The position numbers were made by a program, and so were the translations under genes. This document shows, one piece after another, positions 1 through 11,055 of a stretch of 37,069 nucleotides of DNA. How positions within the stretch are numbered: the stretch's first letter is position 1; every line of letters starts with the position of its first letter. The notes under the pieces are model-generated. The model had not been told where the DNA came from and made no database searches. It was given only the letters and a program-made list of their open reading frames with translations. This DNA is from Branchiostoma floridae (Eukaryota; Chordata; Leptocardii; Amphioxiformes; Branchiostomatidae): positions 334,997 through 372,065 of the forward strand of contig NW_023365714.1 in NCBI RefSeq assembly GCF_000003815.2, given 5' to 3'.

Positions 1-112
1 TCCGGTTTGGCCGGGCTGGAATAACACATGGGCACTTATGACAAGTTTCATAGCCATGGATATCCTGGGCTGAAGTAATGAAAAACACTATTTCATGGCC
101 ATGGATAATGCA

Positions 113-600
113 CAGGAACAGCACCATAGTAGGACAGGAACAGCACCATAGTAGGACAGGAACAGCACCATAGTAGGACAGGAACAGCACCATAGTAGGA
201 AAGGGACCGCACCATAGTAGGACAGGAACAGCACCATAGTAGATCAAGAACAGCACCATAGTAGATCAAGAACAGCAGCATAGTAGGACAGGAACAGCAC
301 CATAGTAGGACAGGAACAGCACCATAGTAGGACAGGAACAGCACCATAGTAGGACAGGAACAGCACCATAGTAGATCAAGAACAGCACCATAGTAGATCA
401 AGAACAGCACCATAGTAGATCAAGAACAGCAGCATAGTAGGACAAGAACATCACCATAGTAGGACATGAACAGCACCATAGTAGGACAGGAACAGCACGG
501 GAACAGCTTACTTGAAGCCGCTCAAGTGGTACTATAGTAGGACAGGAACAGGACAGTAAACGGACAGGAACGGCATCATAGAATGAAAGGAACAGCACAT
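113..600. repeat. 22-bp minisatellite
   Basis: About 17 units with core gcaccatagtaggacagg and a variant gcaccatagtagatcaag, becoming degenerate after 495. It abuts the donor region of the exon at 612-820. Long open frames through it (Cys/Tyr/Leu repeats on the minus strand) are repeat artefacts. Confidence 0.95.
500..533 (-). repeat. duplicated exon end plus donor site
   Basis: About 34 bp copy the end of the exon at 612-820 together with its gtaagc donor, with one mismatch in the shared core (cttgaagccgct then c or g aagtggtac). It sits 98 bp downstream of the true donor, between the 22-bp array and a degenerate stretch. Confidence 0.75.
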
Positions 601-611
601 GAACAGCTTAC

Positions 612-820
612 TTGAAGCCGCTGAAGTGGTACGCAAACTTGTGTCGTTCTTCGACCTCATCCCTGCTGCTCCTGCGACCTACGACCCCGTAGGGGTTGAT
701 GGGAAGGTCGGGCACGACAGATGACCGCCGGCGCCCGCTCCGCACCACCAGCAGACGCTGGTCTGGGTCCGAGCTGCACGTGCTCGAAGAACTGTACTCC
801 GAATCTGAACTGTCCGCCAT
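612..820 (-). CDS. probable first coding exon, unidentified gene running off left edge
   Basis: It starts at ATG in the context gaaaATGGCGG and extends 69 codons plus two bases to donor gtaagc. The protein begins MADSSDSEYSSSSTCSSDPD, a serine/acidic-rich start typical of intracellular proteins, then a basic patch with possible phosphosites (RSGRRRSSVVPDLPINPYG) and RHKFAYHFSGF. Donor phase is 2, the same as the 18.3-kb exon, so the two could be alternative first exons. The last about 20 bp and the donor are duplicated at 500-533. A 50-bp repeat lies in the presumed 5' UTR. No family recognised. Confidence 0.6.
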
Positions 821-862
821 TTTCAGTACGCAGAAGGACTCAACAAGGAACCACCAGCAGCT

Positions 863-1013
863 CAAACCAACATCAATCTTAAACTGGCAAGGAACCGTCC
901 TCAAACCAACATCAATAAGTCTTCAGTCTTAAACTGGCAAGGAACTGTCCTCAAACCAACATCAATAAGTCTTCAGTCTTAAACCGGCAAGGAACCGTCC
1001 TCAAACCAACAAC
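863..1013. repeat. 50-bp repeat x3 in presumed 5' UTR
   Basis: Three units at 50-bp spacing (881, 931, 981) with core ggcaaggaaccgtcctc, just upstream of the minus-strand start codon at 820. Confidence 0.9.
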
Positions 1014-1737
1014 ATTCAACAGGACTCAGTCAGGAGCTGCCTTCTTCCTCCTCAAACCTAGAACTAGTTGCAGGAAGTGTCCTCTTGTTCCATCAGGGCC
1101 CCGCATACAGGGAACTCACTCACAAGGAAGTGTCCATCAGGGCCACACACACAGGAACTCACAAGGAAGTGTCCTCAACTGTCCTGACTTGTTGCACCAA
1201 CAACATGCTTCTGGGCAAGTCCATTTGGCCCGGAAGATGGGGGGATTACTTGCATGTATACCAAAAAAGAAACACATTTTCAGTAACAAAATGGTGGAGA
1301 AAATGACATCTTATTCTTATGGCTACTCACTCCCCCAAGAAGAGTGGTACTATCTGCCCATAACAAAGTAAAATCCGCTTTCCTCCTACAACAGTGGGCA
1401 GACCTGAAAGGTCAAAGATCACCAGAGTAAATTGTGGCTCTGCCAACCCAAATGGTGACAGATTGCTGCCACCTGATTACACGAAGTGGCATCACAGAAA
1501 AGGACATTTTCCAAAAGCAAACAGACAGTAAGTTTTTATGTCCATATTTCCAAACATTGGAGAAAGTCAGAAGTAAAAGCTACCTGCTCCCCCCTGTCAC
1601 TGGCGATTTGGTACGACCTAAGGGTGCAGTCTTATTCAGTGGAATGTACTAAACTAAGCCCTTAGGCAGGGACTGGCAGGACTACTGTTATCAGCATGGG
1701 CACAAACAGCTATAGTCTTGGTTCACATTAATGTACA
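1014..1737. other. non-repetitive stretch, no gene recognised
   Basis: Mostly unique sequence, with a short duplicated cacaaggaagtgtcc motif at about 1120-1180. If the exon at 612-820 is a first exon, part of this is its promoter or 5' UTR. Only short open frames without recognisable domains. Confidence 0.5.
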
Positions 1738-2050
1738 GTATAAATTAGGCACATCGCTGTGCAGTATAACTAAGGCACATCACTGTACAGTATAACTAAG
1801 GCACATCACTGTACAGTAAAAAAGTATAACTAAGGCACATCACTGTACAGTATAACTAAGGCACAACACAGTATAACTAAGGAACATCACTGTACAGTAT
1901 AACTTATAACTAAGGCACATCACTGTACAGTATATCTAAGGCACAACACAGTATAACTAAGGAACATCACTGTACAGTATAACTTAGGCACATCACTGTA
2001 CAGTATAACTAAGGCACATCACTGTACAGTATAACTAAGGCACATACACC
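1738..2050. repeat. about 26-bp minisatellite
   Basis: About eleven units of core aaggcacatcactgtacagt with shortened variants. The flanking phrase tatagtcttggttcacat occurs on both sides (about 1710 and 2051), so the array seems to have expanded within a duplicated segment. Confidence 0.9.
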
Positions 2051-2899
2051 TATAGTCTTGGTTCACATCACTTAAGTATAGCTAAGGCATTATTAGCAAC
2101 ACAGCAAATTCAATTCTGGGATCACATCAGTGTGAAATAGATCTTAATTCTGGCAAAGTGGTTTACAAAGTCTACGTTTGCAACTGTTCTGTGAAGAGGA
2201 AACAAATAAAAATGAAACATTAAACAGTTGTAAATCCCTTATAATCTGAATGAGCACACTATAATTATGCAGTGACAAGTCTTTATGCTTACCTTTTAAT
2301 TAAAATGTTATGTAAAGGAAACATAGTCTTCAGTTCTAAAACTTACATGGTCAAGAAACAGCTTTATCGTATCACCATATATATTCTACTCCAAATATGA
2401 AGCAGACTATTAAAAGGTAGATTGCCAGCAAGCAACAAACAATGCTTGAGAAGTATTCCCCCCTGCCCCTGGCATGTCAGCAGACCAGTGGAAATCGGCT
2501 GCTTCCATGTGAAATAAAGAATCAATTTTTGAGGCATGTCTTTGCTAAAAGTCTCCTGGATGTAACACAGAGATAATCCACAACTTCTCCCCTGTTACAC
2601 ACAAGCTGCCACTAACACCCCCCACACACACACACACACGTTCCACACAAGCTGCAACAGTAACACTCTGAAACAGGAACATTCTAACTCACCAGGAACT
2701 GCTCAGGAATGACATGTTCTAGGGGGGTGGGGCAGACACAACACGGCCCGGGGAGATCCCTAGGGGTGGGGGAGCCACCAGACTGCCCGGGGGTGGGGGT
2801 GGGGGGTGCCCTGATGGGATGGGAACCGGTAAACAAACCGGCAGTACCAAACTCCTCAGGTTTGTTACTTCCCAGCCCTGCAGAGGAATCCCATGCTCC
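2051..2899. other. AT-rich unique stretch, short CA run, then G-rich patch
   Basis: 2051-2600 is AT-rich with no repeat or coding signal. A (CA)n tract lies at about 2620-2640. 2718-2815 is G-rich with several GGGG blocks on the plus strand and some G-quadruplex potential. No gene recognised. Confidence 0.5.
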
Positions 2900-3600
2900 T
2901 CAGCTGTGCACTGTTCGCCTGTCATGTGTGTTTGGTTTGTTAGTGCTAGCCTGGGAACCAGCAACCTTCCAGGCTCCTTACGCAACTGTTACACCAGCTT
3001 ACACCAGCTTACCCTGACCCAGGCACACAGGCTGGTACCAGGCTAGCTCCCGCCTGTCATGTGTGTTTGGTTTGTTGTGTGCTAGCCCGGGAACCAGGCC
3101 CCACACAGGCAACTGTAACCCAGCTTACACCAGCTTACCCTGACCCAGGCACACAGGCTGGTACCAGGCTAGCTCCCGCCTGTCATGTGTGTTTGGTTTG
3201 TTGTGTGCTAGCCCGGGAACCAGGCCTCACACAGGCAACTGTTACACCAGCTTACACCAGCTTACCCTGACCCAGGCACACCGGCTGGTACCAGGCTAGC
3301 TCCCGCCTGTCATGTGTGTTTGGTTTGTTGTGTGCTAGCCCGGGAACCAGGCCTCACACAGGCAACTGTAACCCAGCTTACACCAGCTTACACCAGCTTA
3401 CACTGACCCAGGCACACAGGCTGGTACCAGGCTAGCTCCCACCTGTCATGTGTGTTTGGTTTGTTGTGTGCTAGCCTGGGAACCAGCAACCTTCCAGGCT
3501 CCTTACGCAACTGTTACACCAGCTTACACTGGCCCAGGCACAGAGGCTGGTACCAGGCTAGCTCCCACCTGTCAGGTGTGTTTGGTTTGTTGTGTGTCTC
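2900..3600. repeat. 126-136-bp minisatellite, about six copies
   Basis: The phrase tgtcatgtgtgtttggtttg recurs at about 2920, 3055, 3181, 3308 and 3444, and with one change at 3570. Each long unit contains nested short repeats (ttacaccagc) that account for the length differences. Confidence 0.95.
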
Positions 3601-3631
3601 TGGGCAGCAGCTGACAGCTCTGACCTCATAA

Positions 3632-3860
3632 AGGGAGCAGCTCAAAAGTACAACAGCAGGGAGCAGCTCAAAAGTACAACAGCAGGGAGCAGCTCAAAAG
3701 TACAACAGCAGGGAGCAGCTCAAAAGTACAACAGCAGGGAGCAGCTCAAAAGTACAACAGCAGGGAGCAGCTCAAAAGTACAACAGCAGGGAGCAGCTCA
3801 AAAGTACAACAGCAGGAAGCAGCTCAAAAGTACAACAGCAGGGAGCAGCTCAAAAGTTTA
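3632..3860. repeat. 26-bp minisatellite x about 9
   Basis: Units of gggagcagctcaaaag plus tacaacagca, almost identical to each other. Degenerate copies continue to about 3940. Confidence 0.95.
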
Positions 3861-4540
3861 ACTGTTACAGACTGACGCTCATGCAGGGAGCAGCTCAAAA
3901 CTTACAATGCTCTGACACTGAAGCCAACAGTAGGGACCAGCTCTAAAAGACTTCCATTCCAATCATATAGACAGGGAACAAATCACAAGTTACCACCTGA
4001 CCCTTGCCCTCAGCAGGTCTAACAAAGCAAACACTCGATGCAGGTGAAAACAACCCTCACATACATGCCAGTCCCATGTACAACCCTCACATACATGCCA
4101 GTCCCATGTTTGAGAGGAGCCACACCTAAGGCACATGAATAAACCCACTATAATTGTAGAAGAATTGGGGTAGAAGTACTGTAACATTTACAGCTTGCAC
4201 TATTCAGTACAAACCTGGTGTGATGCGCTATAAAGCGGCCTACCAGGTACAAACAACCAAACAAATGCAACAGTCTTCTGGACAACATAACTAACTCTCC
4301 TTAGCTTAGATTGAAAACTTTGAAACCATACTGACCCACTGCCCGGGTCCATCATGCAGTAACAGTGCCCCCTAGCACATCAGGTCTGTACTGCAGGCTG
4401 GGAGCAGTTTTACAGCAAAAGTGCAATGATGAACAAAACCACCTCCATTGCCTAATGCAGCATGATTAAACTCTACATATGCAAGACCCCTATCCCTTAT
4501 CACTGGTACTGCACCCTTAGGATTTTGATTTTAATAGCCA
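3861..4540. other. unique stretch, no gene recognised
   Basis: It contains one 32-bp tandem duplication (acaaccctcacatacatgcc, about 4050-4110) and otherwise unremarkable sequence. A CTCF-like core (agtgccccctagcac) occurs at about 4365-4379 but is only a partial match. Confidence 0.4.
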
Positions 4541-5076
4541 TGACACTGCTGTCCTTGTACCTGGTGCTGAATGACATTCACACTGACACTGCTGTCCCTG
4601 TCCCTGGTGCTGAATGACATTCACACTGACATTGCTGTCCCTAGTGCTGAATGACATTCACAATGACACTGCTTTCCCTGGTGCTGAATGACATTCACAC
4701 TGACACAGTTGTCCCTGGTGCTGAATGACATTCACACTGACACTGCTGTCCCTGGTGCTGAATGACATTCACACTGACACTGCTGTCCCTGGTGCTGAAT
4801 GACATTCACACTGACACTGCTGTCCCTGGTGCTGAATGACATTAACACTGACACTGCTGTCCCTGGTGCTGAATGACATTCACACGGACACTGCTGTCCC
4901 TGGCACTGAATGACATTCACACTGACACTCCTGTCCCTGGTGCTGAATGACATTCACACTGACACTGCTGTCCCTGGTGCTGAATGACATTCACACTGAC
5001 ACTGCTGTACCTGGTGCTGAATGACATTCACACTGACACTGCTGTCCCTGGTGCTGAATGACATTCACACTGTCCC
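4541..5076. repeat. 37-bp minisatellite, first block
   Basis: About 14 units with core gtgctgaatgacattcacac and spacing of 37 bp where regular. The same unit forms a second array at 6008-6405. Confidence 0.95.
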
Positions 5077-5287
5077 TGTCCTTCGTGATGAATGACACCT
5101 ATTTTTGCATGAAGGAAAAATTTCATTTTTTCTTGTTATTGTGTTTTACATTGGGCTCAAATTACCTTTTAGGCAATACCAGATTTTTTAGACAATATGG
5201 AGCAACAAAGCAAAAAGAAATTCTAAAATCTGGGGTAAAGATATACTAGATGTAAAAGTAATATTAATAATTGAATTTTGTATGCTG

Positions 5288-5500
5288 GCCAGCCCCTCTG
5301 GCTCTCTCCTCACTCCAACCCATTCCTTGTGTATAATGACCAGCCCCTCAACTGATCCTCTCCTTACTCCAACCCATTCCTTGTGTATAATGAACATCCC
5401 CTCTCCTCACTCCAACCCATTCCTTGTGTATAATGAACATCCCCTCTCCTCACTCCAACCCATTCCTTGTGTATAATGAACAGCCCCTCTCCGAGCTGCC
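5288..5500. repeat. about 43-bp repeat x5
   Basis: Units with core ccaacccattccttgtgtat and variable CCCTCTCCTCA lead-in. Open frames on both strands are repeat artefacts. Confidence 0.9.
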
Positions 5501-6007
5501 AGGTGCTATTTTTGGTAATCAAACACCGCAGGGTGTCTGACACCTACAGTTACCATGGTAACAGCTGTCTGGTCCAGGTCATTGCCCTTATATGCATAGA
5601 GAAGAAGAAACTTATTTTTGTATTAACTAAAAATAAAGGTAAATAGAAGCAGGTGATTCCTAGAACCAATTATTGCCTTGGCTTGTGTAATTGGATACTT
5701 TATTCAGGCTTAGGTTCATATTTCATGCAGGGATGATGTTTCCTATTAGGTTGCTGTTGGTGCCCGTCCACCCGTGTTATTGCACTCCCACGTAGCGTTC
5801 CGGTTCAGATATCAGCCATGGGTTTATTCATGACACGTCTGCTTACAGAACATCCGGGCAGGAAAGAGCCTCGGCAAACAAACTCATCTTTCCTGGAGTC
5901 AACTTCAACTCCTGCTGGCAGTATCAAATTACTGATGTTCCTTCTGGCAGTATTACATTAATGTTCCTTTTCATTTTATTGATGGTGGCAGAATCAAATT
6001 ACAAATG
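5501..6007. other. unique spacer between two arrays of the same unit
   Basis: AT-rich unique sequence with a short duplicated ggcagtat-c-aaattac motif near 5930-6005. No coding signal recognised. Confidence 0.5.
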
Positions 6008-6405
6008 TTGCTAGTGCTGAATGACATTCACACTGACACTGCTGTCCCTTGTGCTGAATGACATTCACACTGACACTGCTGTCCCTGGTGCTGAATGACA
6101 TTCACACTGACACTGCTGTCCCTGGTGCTGAATGACATTCACACTAACACTGCTGTCCCTTGTGCTGAATGACATTCACACTGACACTGCTGTCCCTGGT
6201 GCTGAATGACATTCACACTGACACTGCTGTCCCTGGTGCTGAATGACATTCACACTGACACTGCTGTCCCTTGTGCTGAATGACATTCACACTGACACTG
6301 CTGTCCCTTGTGCTGAATGACATTCACACTGACACTGCTGTCCCTTGTGCTGAATGACATTCACACTGACACTGCTGTCCCTTGTGCTGAATGACATTCA
6401 CACTG
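6008..6405. repeat. 37-bp minisatellite, second block
   Basis: About 11 units of the same gtgctgaatgacattcacac core as 4541-5076, many with the private variant tcccttgtgctg, which shows that the two blocks expanded separately. Confidence 0.95.
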
Positions 6406-6419
6406 AACCCCAAAATGGG

Positions 6420-6640
6420 AATGGTACAGCCTTAATCACAACCTGTGAGAATATAAATGACACCCCCACCATGAGAATGGTACAGCCCTACTCACGATCT
6501 TGAGGAATTTGAATGACCCCCCGCCATGAGAATGGTACAGCCCTACTCACGATTTTCAGGAATTTGAATGACCCCCTGCCATGAGAATGGTACAGCCCTA
6601 ATCACGATCTTGAGGAATATAAATGACTTCCAGCCCTTCT
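6420..6640. repeat. about 56-bp repeat x4
   Basis: Units with core atgagaatggtacagcccta followed by aatcacgatcttgaggaat. It ends about 45 bp from the donor of the exon at 6686-6767. Confidence 0.85.
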
Positions 6641-6685
6641 CAGCGGCCCAAGGCAGTTAAAGACTTCCCCCGAGACTCCTTTCAC

Positions 6686-6767
6686 CTTGGCGCTGCTAAT
6701 CCGCTCTATCCGGGCGCGGCGCACTTCCTTAGCTGCTTCCTTACAAGTCTTAAGAAGGTCCCGGAGG
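6686..6767 (-). CDS. probable internal exon, basic helical segment
   Basis: An 82-bp open segment from acceptor gagctgatag to donor gtgaaa. One base plus 27 codons give LRDLLKTCKEAAKEVRRARI then ERISSAK, a basic amphipathic helix-like stretch with GC-rich codons. The incoming phase (2) matches both putative first exons in this window; joined to the 18.3-kb exon it would read TSYS-LRDLLKTC. The adjoining 35-bp array repeats the acceptor region, with units ending gagctgacag, the same pattern seen at PDE9A exons. Product unknown; the polypyrimidine tract is poor, which lowers confidence. Confidence 0.5.
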
Positions 6768-6905
6768 CTATCAGCTCCTTAAAGAGACTTAATGTTGGCA
6801 TTCTGTCAGCTCCTTAAAGAGATCTAATGTTGGCATTCTGTCAGCTCCTTAGAGAGATCTAATGTTGACATTCTGTCAGCTCCTTAGAGAGATTGACGTT
6901 CTGTC
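6768..6905 (-). repeat. 35-bp repeat spanning an acceptor site
   Basis: Units start at 6768, 6803, 6838 and 6873. On the minus strand each contains ctttaaggagctgacag (or tatag at the exon), so each carries an AG in the same place as the acceptor of the exon at 6686-6767. Use of an upstream AG would add 35 bp and break the frame. Confidence 0.85.
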
Positions 6906-6983
6906 AGGGGGTTCTTATTACCAGAGCTTTGCTGGGAATGAGGGGATCTTCCCAGGTTCAAGCTGGACAGAACAAACCGACCC

Positions 6984-7002
6984 GGGGGGGGGGGGGGGGG
7001 GG
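6984..7002 (+). repeat. G19 homopolymer
   Basis: An uninterrupted run of 19 G after CCC. It is a likely site of length error or polymorphism and could form quadruplexes. Confidence 0.9.
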
Positions 7003-7024
7003 AATTAAATTGATGTAGTAAGCA

Positions 7025-7320
7025 GAACCAACCAACCCAGGTGGGAAATAAACCCAGGCGGACAAACCAACCCGGGTGGGAAATTAACCCGCAAGCAGAA
7101 CAAACTGACCCAGGTGGGAAATTAACCCAGGTGGAACAAACCAACCCGGGCAGGAAGTTAACCCAGGCACTGCAACAAACCAGCCTGGGCTGGAAGTTAA
7201 CCCAGGCAGAACAAACCGACCCAGCAGGAAGTTATGCCAGGCAATCAACCAACCTGGGAGAAAAATTAACCCATGCGGAACAAACCGCCCCAGATGGGAA
7301 ATTAACTCAGGCAGGAAAAT
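7025..7320. repeat. about 31-33-bp repeat x about 9
   Basis: Degenerate units with core gggaaattaacccaggc plus agaacaaaccgaccc. Confidence 0.9.
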
Positions 7321-8170
7321 GTGTGGCTACCTGAGAAATGTGTGGGTACCTGAGAAATGTGTGGATACCTGAGAAATGTGTGGGTACCTGAGAAATGTGT
7401 GGATACCTGAGAAATGTGTGGCCACCTGAGAAATGTGTGGATACCTGAGAAATGTGTGGATACCTGAGAAATGTGTGGATACCTGAGAAATGTGTGGCTA
7501 CCTGAGAAATGTGTGGCTACCTGAGAAATGTGTGGCTACCTGAGAAATGTGTGGCTACCTGAGAAATGTGTGGATACCTGAGAAATGTGTGGCTACCTGA
7601 GAAATGTGTGGATACCTGAGAAATGTGTGGCTACCTCAGAAATGTGTGGCTACCTGAGAAATGTGTGGATACCTGAGAAATGTGTGGCTACCTGAGAAAT
7701 GTGTGGCTACCTGAGAAATGTGTGGCTACCTCAGAAATGTGTGGCTACCTGAGAAATGTGTGGATACCTGAGAAATGTGTGGCTACCTGAGAAATGTGTG
7801 GCTACCTGAGAAATGTGTGGCTACCTCAGAAATGTGTGGCTACCTGAGAAATGTGTGGCTACCTCAGAAATGTGTGGCTACCTCAGAAATGTGTGGCTAC
7901 CTGAGAAATGTGTGGATACCTGAGAAATGTGTGGCTACCTGAGAAATGTGTGGCTACCTGAGAAATGTGTGGCTACCTCAGAAATGTGTGGCTACCTGAG
8001 AAATGTGTGGATACCTGAGAAATGTGTGGCTACCTGAGAAATGTGTGGATACCTGAGAAATGTGTGGCTACCTCAGAAATGTGTGGCTACCTGAGAAATG
8101 TGTGGATACCTGAGAATGTGTGGCTACCTCAGAAATGTGTGAGTACTCAGAAATGTGTGGATATTGAGTT
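7308..8170. repeat. 19-bp minisatellite x about 44
   Basis: Units of gaaatgtgtggctacctga with two alternating polymorphic positions (gGCTa or gGATa; ctGAG or ctCAG). The variant order is not random, with blocks such as GCT/GCT/GCT(CAG) recurring, indicating higher-order duplication. Confidence 0.97.
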
Positions 8171-8254
8171 TGCTGAGGATAAAATGTGTGGATGTTGAGT
8201 TTGCCGAGGATGAAACTGCAGAGATGACATCACGCAGGCTGCTGTAGTTAGAGC

Positions 8255-8935
8255 CTTGGGCTGGGTAACCTGTGTTCTGGGACTGGGTAACCTGTGTTCT
8301 GGGGCTGGGTAACCTGTGTTGGGCTGGGTAACCTGTGTTGGGCTGGGTAACCTGTGTTGGGCTGGGTAACCTGTGTTGGGCTGGGTAACCTGTGTTGGGC
8401 TGGGTAACCTGTGTTGGGCTGGGTAACCTGTGTTGGGCTGGGTAACCTGTGTTGGGCTGGGTAACCTGTGTTCTGGGGCTGGGTAACCTGTGTTGGGCTG
8501 GGTAACCTGTGTTGGGCTGGGTAACCTGTGTTGGGCTGGGTAACCTGTGTTGGGCTGGGTAACCTGTGTTCTGGGGCTGGGTAACCTGTGTTCTGGGGCT
8601 GGGTAACCTGTGTTCTGGGACTGGGTAACCTGTGTTCTGGGGCTGGATAACCTGTGTTGGGCTGGGTAACCTGTGTTGGGCTGGGTAACCTGTGTTGGGC
8701 TGGGTAACCTGTGTTGGGCTGGGTAACCTGTGTTGGGCTGGGTAACCTGTGTTCTGGGGCTGGGTAACCTGTGTTGGGCTGGGTAACCTGTGTTGGGCTG
8801 GGTAACCTGTGTTGGGCTGGGTAACCTGTGTTGGGCTGGGTAACCTGTGTTGGGCTGGGTAACCTGTGTTGGGCTGGGTAACCTGTGTTGGGCTGGGTAA
8901 CCTGTGTTGGGCTGGGTAACCTGTGTTCTGCGACT
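8255..8935. repeat. 19-bp minisatellite with longer variants
   Basis: About 34 units of gggctgggtaacctgtgtt interspersed with longer forms containing tctggggctgg. Pure 19-bp runs of six to nine are separated by longer units, a higher-order pattern. Confidence 0.97.
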
Positions 8936-9087
8936 GAATCCTGCAGACTCTCTCCTGGGATTATTGTGTTATCAGATGATAACTCAGATAAACTGATCTG
9001 TAATGTTGTATATTACAGGGGAAGATCGGAGCTTAGAGCTGGGTTGGTCTCAGATCTGGGGCAGGTAATCTGCTGTAGTCGCTCCCA
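8936..9087. other. short unique spacer
   Basis: AT-richer unique sequence between two arrays; nothing recognised. Confidence 0.4.
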
Positions 9088-9345
9088 GCGGATTCTTTGA
9101 TGGGCTAATAAATGAAATAAACCGAGATACGAGATCAAGTGATTGTTTTATGGGATAATAAATGGGATAAACCGAGATATGAGATCAGGTGATTGTTTTA
9201 TGGGATAATAAATGGGATAAACCGAGATATGAGATCAGGTGATTGTTTTATGGGATAATAAATGGGATAAACCGAGATATGAGATCAGGTGATTGTTTTA
9301 TGGGATAATAAATGGGATAAGCCGAGATGTGAGATCAGGTGCCAC
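9088..9345. repeat. 50-bp repeat x about 5
   Basis: Units with core gattgttttatgggataata then aatgggataaaccgagat. The copies diverge at the two ends and are identical in the middle. Confidence 0.95.
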
Positions 9346-9424
9346 ATCAGTCGGCAGCACAGGCCATTATGGAGCTTGTTCTGCCGCTCATGGAGAGGTG
9401 ATCAGTTCGGAGCGGTGGTGACTT

Positions 9425-9502
9425 CTGGTTAAGTCTGAGAGATCAAACAATGACAACAGGAGTTCTGGTTACATCTGAGAGATCAAACAATGACAACAGG
9501 AG
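9425..9502. repeat. short tandem duplication
   Basis: Two copies of a segment with core gagatcaaacaatgacaaca. Confidence 0.85.
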
Positions 9503-9794
9503 GCGAGAGCTGATCTGCAGGCTTTGTACGGGGCAGAGGGCAGGTAATTACTGAACACCTGGGGATCAAAGCATCGAACCTCGGCAGGTTGTTACATGTT
9601 ACATTGAGACTACAGCAGCTAACTCGGCAGGTTGTAACACGTAGGTGGGGGCCAGCATTGCAGGTTTTGTAAGGCAAATTTTGGTTCGACAGATAGATAA
9701 AAATTAATGTTTTATCTGAGGATGAAATCCGTGATAGAAAACCATCTCTCATTTGCAGACAATCCTCTCTTGACTTCTCTTCATGACATTTGAA

Positions 9795-10065
9795 CCATCT
9801 TAGAACTGCCTTAAACTCCTAAACATCTCAGGTCAGGGGATGAGTTTAAGGCCTGGTTACGAGTTCCTTGTGCTGTCACATTAAACTCATAAACATCTCA
9901 AGTCAGGGGATGAGTTTAAGGGCTGGTTACGAGTTCCTTGTCCTGTCACAGAGTTTAAGGGCTGGTTACGAGTTCCTTGTCCTGTCACAGCCTTAAACTC
10001 ATAAACATCTTAGGTCAGGGGATGAGTTTAGGGCCTGGTTACGAGTTCCTTGTCCTGTCACAGAA
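9795..10065. repeat. about 72-bp repeat x3-4 (one internally deleted)
   Basis: Units with cores aaactcataaacatctca and ctggttacgagttccttg. Confidence 0.9.
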
Positions 10066-10084
10066 GCTGTCTGAAACGCCTCGC

Positions 10085-10405
10085 CTCATTCTGTCCGGTT
10101 TCTGGGGTTTATACCCAGCGTAATAATCATTACTTATTACCTGCATTGACAAATTGCTGGAGTATTTTTATCCAGATTAATAATTAATTAACTTTTAATA
10201 CCTGGATGTCTAACCTTCATCGGCACATGGCTGAAGCATTTTTACCCAGCATAATAATCATAACCTGAATGTGTAACCTTTAGCAGCGTATTGCTGAAGC
10301 ATTTTTACCAAGCGTAACAATTATTCAAATCTTAATACCTGGATGTGTAACCTTTAAAGCGTATTGCTGGAGTATTTCTACCCAGCATAATAATTATCGC
10401 CTGGT
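10085..10405. repeat. about 65-70-bp degenerate repeat x4
   Basis: Recurring phrases tggatgtgtaacctttaa and tttttacccagcataataat. More diverged than the neighbouring arrays. Confidence 0.75.
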
Positions 10406-10671
10406 GTATGATATTGATGGCACAGCCCGTAAACAGCAGGTTGCCAGTTTGTTCCGTCGCCACGCCGGCTGATCGGATGATGTCTTGCGGAGCGTGCGGA
10501 GATGTTTGGTTAGGAGTTAATCGAGCCCCCGAGGGGCCAGTTTTATCCTGTTATATAAAACAGATTCAGATTCATTCTGCAGCAGGCAGGGCCCGGGGGA
10601 GGGCTCTGCTGTCTGACACGAAACAGACACATTTATTACACTAACCACTCCATATTCCACGGCTGGAAATA

Positions 10672-11055
10672 CTGCCAAATTGCACCTAATGTTAGTCTAT
10701 GGGTGCACCTAATGTTAGTCTGTGGGAGCACCTAATGTTAGTCTATGGGTGCACCTAATGTTAGTCTGTGGGAGCACCTAATGTTAGTCTGTGGGAGCAC
10801 CTAATGTTAGTCTATGGGTGCACCTAATGTTAGTCTATGGGTGCACCTAATGTTAGTCTATGGGTGCACCTAATGTTAGTCTGTGGGAGCACCTAATGTT
10901 AGTCTGTGGGAGCACCTAATGTTAGTCTATGGGTGCACCTAATGTTAGTCTGTGGGAGCACCTAATGTTAGTCTGTGGGAGCACCTAATGTTAGTCTATG
11001 GGTGCACCTAATGTTAGTCTGTGGGTGCACCTAATGTTAGTCTGTGGGTGCACCC
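10672..11055. repeat. 23-bp minisatellite x about 16
   Basis: Units of cacctaatgttagtct followed by either atgggtg or gtgggag; the two variants alternate in blocks. Confidence 0.97.

Noticed and set aside
7308-8170. Possible CRISPR array
   Set aside because: The 19-bp units are contiguous with no unique spacers, and the context is eukaryotic.
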